A stretch of 9,406 nt of DNA from assembly GCA_018813405.1 (NCBI GenBank), contig JAHJBW010000227.1, positions 1-9,406 of the forward strand. Direction: 5' to 3'. The translations under genes were made by a program, and so were the position numbers. The DNA is from Candidatus Margulisiibacteriota bacterium (GTDB lineage: Bacteria > Margulisbacteria > WOR-1 > XYC2-FULL-46-14 > JAHJBW01). This document shows, piece after piece, positions 6,482-9,406 of the stretch (positions within the stretch are counted from its first letter, which is position 1; every line of letters begins with the position of its first letter). The notes below the pieces were generated by a model, which was given only the letters and a program-made list of their open reading frames with translations, did no database searches and was not told the origin of the DNA.

Positions 6482-7226
6482 GCGCGTACTGTCCAGCTGT
6501 TTCGACATGGGGTCTTATCTGGACATTGTCGAACAACCTTTTTCCGCGACCCTTGGATATTTAACATTATTGGTACTGCTGGCCTCGCTGTTATTTTCTA
6601 TTATGGTTGGGCCGGCGGCTATACAGGCCATAAACGAACTTGGGCCATGGGTGCGAAAGAACATTCCGGAGATACATCTGAAGGACGGCAAGATATCTTC
6701 TCCCGTAAAACAGCCCCATACAATGTCAACTGGCTCATTCTATGCTGTCATTGATACGACCGGCAGGATCACAAATATTCCCGATGACGCGAAGAACGGG
6801 ATATTGTTAGGCGGCGATCGGGTAACGACAAAAAATAGTAATGAGATCAAAACATATCTTTTAAAAGATTTCCCGGACTTTTCAATTAACTCTTCCATGC
6901 TGGCATCTTTTTTTAGTGTGCTCAAATGGCTCGCGTTCCCGTGTATCTTTTTGCTTACATTCCTCATAAGCTGGCTGGCCAAAATGTTCCAGATAATTGT
7001 TTTCTCATTGCTGGCCCTGGCCTTTGAGGCCCTGGCGAAAAAAAAGCTAGGTTTTACTCGCATCCTTAATCTGGCAGGCCACGCGCTTACTTTGCCGATA
7101 CTGCTGTCGCTTTTTGTCACGCTCTTCAATATTGCTATCCCCCAGATATTCTATTACTATCTTGTTTTCATCTTTATTTTTGTATGGACCGTCAACCTGT
7201 GCCGGGCGCAAAAAGGCCATGGATAA
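6465..7226 (+). CDS. DUF1189-like integral membrane protein
   Basis: A 253-aa membrane protein of unknown function. The N-terminal FFKRV...F..MGSYLDI, a first membrane segment at about 31-50, an extracytoplasmic domain (about 55-145) with IPEIHLKDGKISS, FYAVIDTTGRI and NGILLGGDRV, then further hydrophobic segments at about 152-170, 173-192, 203-224 and 226-244, match the layout of the DUF1189 family (TM, soluble domain with lP-x-f-x-i-x-d-G and ViDTtG, TM bundle). The family assignment is from remembered pattern, not a search. The ATG lies inside the end of asd in another frame (17-nt overlap) with only a weak GGA at 6451-6453, so reinitiation or coupling after asd is likely. Its last 8 nt overlap the methyltransferase start. 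Confidence 0.83.
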   Translation: MKGFFKRVLSSCFDMGSYLDIVEQPFSATLGYLTLLVLLASLLFSIMVGPAAIQAINELGPWVRKNIPEIHLKDGKISSPVKQPHTMSTGSFYAVIDTTGRITNIPDDAKNGILLGGDRVTTKNSNEIKTYLLKDFPDFSINSSMLASFFSVLKWLAFPCIFLLTFLISWLAKMFQIIVFSLLALAFEALAKKKLGFTRILNLAGHALTLPILLSLFVTLFNIAIPQIFYYYLVFIFIFVWTVNLCRAQKGHG

Positions 7227-7854
7227 CGATACAGGCGCGCAAAAGCGATATTACGAGGGCTTGCTTCTTGAGCACGGAGACCACTTCCTTTCGCTTGACT
7301 GGAAAGACCCCAACAACCAAAAGCTAAGGTTCAGGATATTTGAGGAGCTGATCAGGACCATTCCCATGAAGAAGTTTTCCGTGCTTGACGTTGGCTGTGG
7401 TTTTGGCGATCTTTACGGCCATCTGAACAGGGCAGGGTTACGGTTTGATTACACGGGGGTGGATATTTCCGAGAAACTGCTTGAGGTCGCGGCAAAGAAA
7501 TATCCAAAAGCAATGTTTGAGGCAAGGGATATCCTGACAGATAAGAAGAACGACCGCTATGACTTTGTTTTTTGTTCGGGGCTTTTTAACATACGCTTCA
7601 GGGAAGAGCCCGACCACATGGAATTTGTAAGAAGCATGCTGCTTAGAATGCGCGATATATCTAAAAAGGCGGTTGGCGCCAATTTTCTTTCCGTTTCAGC
7701 CGTGCCGTATGTCGCGGAAGACGACCTCAACAAGAACCAGTACTATTATTTCAGGCCCGAGGACATCCTTTCTTTTTGTAATTTTATTTCCTGCAGATAT
7801 TTATTGCGGCACGACTACAGCTCTTTTGATTTTTCGGTTTATTTGTTTAAATAA
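7219..7854 (+). CDS. Class I SAM-dependent methyltransferase, substrate unknown
   Basis: 211 aa. The start is the ATG at 7219, overlapping the previous stop by 8 nt; starts further upstream in this frame would lie inside the membrane-protein gene and add a hydrophobic, non-family N-terminus. Motif I is VLDVGCGFGDLYGHL (55-69), the SAM-binding Gly loop; the acidic ribose-binding residue follows in YTGVDIS (Asp82); ARDIL (102-106) and YDFVFCSGLFNIRF (114-127) match motifs II/III. The fold is therefore a Methyltransf_11/25-type Rossmann methyltransferase. The C-terminal half (FVRSMLLRMRDI...NFLSVSAVPY...YYFRPEDILSF) has no motif I can tie to a substrate. There is no membrane segment or signal peptide, so it is cytosolic. 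The gene is packed tightly after the membrane-protein gene, but the substrate cannot be inferred from that. Confidence 0.9.
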   Translation: MDNDTGAQKRYYEGLLLEHGDHFLSLDWKDPNNQKLRFRIFEELIRTIPMKKFSVLDVGCGFGDLYGHLNRAGLRFDYTGVDISEKLLEVAAKKYPKAMFEARDILTDKKNDRYDFVFCSGLFNIRFREEPDHMEFVRSMLLRMRDISKKAVGANFLSVSAVPYVAEDDLNKNQYYYFRPEDILSFCNFISCRYLLRHDYSSFDFSVYLFK

Positions 7855-7896
7855 ATAGTGTATATTATGCTTGATGTGAACTATTAAATATCTTTC

Positions 7897-7903
7897 AGGA
7901 GGT
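7897..7903 (+). promoter_or_regulatory. Ribosome binding site of the Gly-rich fibre-type gene
   Basis: AGGAGGT, 4 nt before the ATG at 7908, is a strong site. The 53-bp gap before it (7855-7907) is AT-rich and contains TATATTAT at 7861-7868 that could act as a weak -10, but no fitting -35 is seen and no terminator hairpin ends the preceding gene. Confidence 0.75.
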
Positions 7904-7907
7904 CCTT

Positions 7908-9406
7908 ATGAAAAGAATAATGGTTTTGTTGCTTGGCATATTATTTTGTGTCACCGCGGCCATGGCTGAAATACCGGAACTAATCAGTTTTCAAGCAAAA
8001 ATAGAGGGACGCAGCAATCAAAAAACCACTTTGGTCTTTGATATTGTTGATTCCAGGGGGACAGTACTCTGGACGGAAACATATGCCGATTATTTGATCC
8101 CTACCGATGGCTTTGTGAACATATTGCTTGGAAAGCAAACGCCTATCAGCCTTGCTTTTGACAGGCCATATTCGCTCAGGATCACCGTGGACAATGTTCC
8201 CATGTTCCCAAATCAAGAATTGACCACCGCTCCCTATGCCTTCACTTCCAAGAACCTTGAAGGCGGCATTGTGGACGCCGCAACTTCCGCGTCGGGCGCT
8301 TCTTTTCCCGCCGACGTCGCCTCGGCCGTTAAAGGCGCTTCAAGCGCTGCTACTGGCTACAATGCGGGAGTTCTTGGGACGGCTTCAAGCACCGATCACG
8401 GGTCAGGGATCACCGGTGTGGCTCCTTTTATGGGGGTTGTAGGACTGCAAGTCGGTGATGCTACTGGAGATGATAAAGCCGATGCTGCGGGTGTGGCTGG
8501 ACGGGCGTTGGGGTCTGCTTTTGGCGTGTTTGGCAACAAGCCGGCAGAGGCCACAGATGCCAAAGCCGCTGTCTACGGATTGAACGAGGCAAAACTCCCC
8601 CTGGCAATATCCCAAAATCCGGGCGTTAAGGGTGAAAGTGTTTATGGTTATGGTGTTGTAGGTGTTGGCGGGCGCGGGGCGGCTTTGTTTGCGGGTGATG
8701 TGAACATTAGCGGCAATATAAATCTAACTGGCGGCCAGCTGTTTGTTGATGGGAATACAATCAGCGGGGTTAGCGCTCCCCTCGATCTACAGGGCAGACA
8801 GGTTACTGCCGATCCTTTTGCCCCGGGATTTGTTATAAAAGGACAGAATGATTCTGAAGGTAATGTTGGCGACCTAAAATACGGTGTGGGCGTTCACGGT
8901 CACAGCGAAGCTTCCAATGGCTCAGGGGTCTATGGATCGGGAAGAAATGTGGGGGTAGCCGGATATTCAAATGGAAAAGGTTCGGGAGATTATCAGGCGG
9001 GTGTTGCCGGTGTTGGGGAGAACAGCGCTTTTGCAGTAATGGGCCGCAAGTTCGCCAATGCTGCGGATGAGCGGGCGAGCGTGTATGGGCTTAATGAAAG
9101 ATCGGTGGCAGGAGAGAACGCCGGTGTAAAAGGCGAAAGTCGCTCAGGTTATGGGGTGGTTGGATCGGGTGGACAGGGGGCGGCGTTATTCACTGGAGAT
9201 GTTAATATTTCAAACGGAAAAGTTCTGGCAAGCGGCAAGCAGGTCAGCAATGACCCTCTTAATCCGGGACATATAATCTTTGGAGACAACCAATCCCAGG
9301 GGGTGCTCAATTCAAAGCACGGCACAGGCATTTACGGCAACAGCCAGGCTTTGAATGGTGCCGGTGTTTTTGGCAAAGGCGTGAATGTCGGTGTTTCCGG
9401 CTACAG
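7908..9406 (+). CDS. Secreted Gly-rich repeat surface-fibre-type protein (runs off the right edge)
   Basis: The frame opens at 7908 and remains open for 499 codons to the window end. Residues 1-20 are a signal peptide (MKRIMVLLLG to AMA). Residues 21-115 are a conserved N-terminal domain ending in TTAPYAFTSKN; an LWxE, DGFVNILLG and PYAxxS arrangement is common at the N-terminus of uncharacterised secreted fibre-like proteins. From about residue 150 there is a ladder of short Gly motifs (GVxG, roughly every 9-14 residues) built into a longer unit: SAFxVxG, then VYGLNE, NxGVKGES, GYGVVG, GAALFxGDVNIS, a linker with DPxxPG, and GVYGxGxNVGVxGY. The unit recurs about every 146-170 residues. The pattern suggests an elongated beta-solenoid or trimeric fibre, which is inference. 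No transmembrane anchor or catalytic motif is visible; a C-terminal domain (for example an S74-type chaperone or an anchor) may lie outside. It is paralogous to the gene at the left edge. Confidence 0.88.
   Translation, partial: MKRIMVLLLGILFCVTAAMAEIPELISFQAKIEGRSNQKTTLVFDIVDSRGTVLWTETYADYLIPTDGFVNILLGKQTPISLAFDRPYSLRITVDNVPMFPNQELTTAPYAFTSKNLEGGIVDAATSASGASFPADVASAVKGASSAATGYNAGVLGTASSTDHGSGITGVAPFMGVVGLQVGDATGDDKADAAGVAGRALGSAFGVFGNKPAEATDAKAAVYGLNEAKLPLAISQNPGVKGESVYGYGVVGVGGRGAALFAGDVNISGNINLTGGQLFVDGNTISGVSAPLDLQGRQVTADPFAPGFVIKGQNDSEGNVGDLKYGVGVHGHSEASNGSGVYGSGRNVGVAGYSNGKGSGDYQAGVAGVGENSAFAVMGRKFANAADERASVYGLNERSVAGENAGVKGESRSGYGVVGSGGQGAALFTGDVNISNGKVLASGKQVSNDPLNPGHIIFGDNQSQGVLNSKHGTGIYGNSQALNGAGVFGKGVNVGVSGY
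8571..9212 (+). repeat. Long protein repeat in the fibre gene, VYGLNE to GDVNIS box (two copies)
   Basis: Copy 1 spans 8571-8711 (residues 222-268) and copy 2 spans 9081-9212 (residues 392-435). After a 3-residue length difference, 26 of 32 residues from N-x-GVKGES to GDVNIS are identical. The spacing between copies is 167-170 residues. The copies are diverged at DNA level, so the duplication is not recent. Confidence 0.85.
8883..9406 (+). repeat. Second protein repeat box in the fibre gene (two copies, the second cut by the window edge)
   Basis: Residues 326-353 (8883-8966) read GVGVHGHSEASNGSGVYG and on to NVGVAGY; residues 472-499 (from 9321) read GTGIYGNSQALNGAGVFG and on to NVGVSGY. They are 17 of 28 identical and 146 residues apart. 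Together with the VYGLNE box this shows that a third unit begins at the window end and probably continues outside. Confidence 0.8.

Noticed and set aside
7114..7218. Upstream extension of the methyltransferase by 35 codons
   Set aside because: It lies within the last membrane segments of the preceding gene in another frame and gives a hydrophobic N-terminus that does not belong to the methyltransferase fold.
7908..9406. A prophage tail-fibre gene
   Set aside because: There is a signal peptide and no other phage gene nearby; the N-terminal domain and Gly-ladder also occur in chromosomal secreted proteins.
8571..9406. Tandem DNA repeat array or CRISPR
   Set aside because: The repetition is at protein level with diverged DNA, long irregular spacing and an open reading frame throughout; there are no short identical direct repeats with spacers.
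1..9406. tRNA, rRNA, insertion sequence, attachment site or riboswitch
   Set aside because: No cloverleaf, conserved rRNA segment, transposase motif or terminal inverted repeat was seen, and intergenic gaps are too short (117 bp at most) for a typical riboswitch.

Overview
The window looks like chromosome from an uncultured, free-living diderm (two-membrane) bacterium. It is gene-dense, of moderate GC, and has no mobile elements, RNA genes or CRISPR. Four of its eight genes, plus a partial one, carry signal peptides and look like outer-membrane or surface proteins. One combines a PorV/UPF0164-like outer-membrane protein with three S-layer homology (SLH) domains, a tethering style seen in diderms that attach the outer membrane to peptidoglycan through SLH domains (Negativicutes, Synergistota, Margulisbacteria/Saganbacteria and similar lineages). 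Assignment to a WOR-1/Margulisbacteria-type lineage is a low-confidence inference from architecture only. 

Layout: a 117-bp divergent promoter region (4566-4682) splits the window into two arms. The minus arm reads leftward through three same-strand genes: a secreted protein with Asp-box (BNR/Ycf48-type) propeller repeats, IPT/TIG-like Ig domains and a basic C-terminal domain (4565 to 2277); the PorV-like barrel, Ig-like and 3xSLH protein (2226 or 2235 to 322); and the N-terminus of a surface-fibre-type protein (283 to beyond the left edge). The plus arm reads rightward: a small coiled-coil plus beta-barrel envelope protein (4683-5447), aspartate-semialdehyde dehydrogenase asd (5456-6481), a DUF1189-like membrane protein (6465-7226), a class I SAM methyltransferase (7219-7854), and a long Gly-rich repeat surface-fibre protein (7908 to beyond the right edge). 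asd, the DUF1189-like gene and the methyltransferase gene overlap by 17 and 8 nt and have weak or absent Shine-Dalgarno sites, which suggests a translationally coupled unit.

The most striking feature is symmetry. The outermost gene of each arm encodes the same protein family (54 of 73 residues identical over the shared mature N-terminus), so the window is a divergent locus bracketed by inverted paralogues. One reading, which is inference, is a cell-surface locus: an SLH-anchored outer-membrane protein, a propeller exoprotein and two fibre-like proteins, beside a short unit containing asd, which feeds lysine, diaminopimelate and peptidoglycan synthesis. I see no defence system, mobile element or clear biosynthetic cluster. 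The notable content is unusual surface-protein architecture rather than a demonstrable new system.
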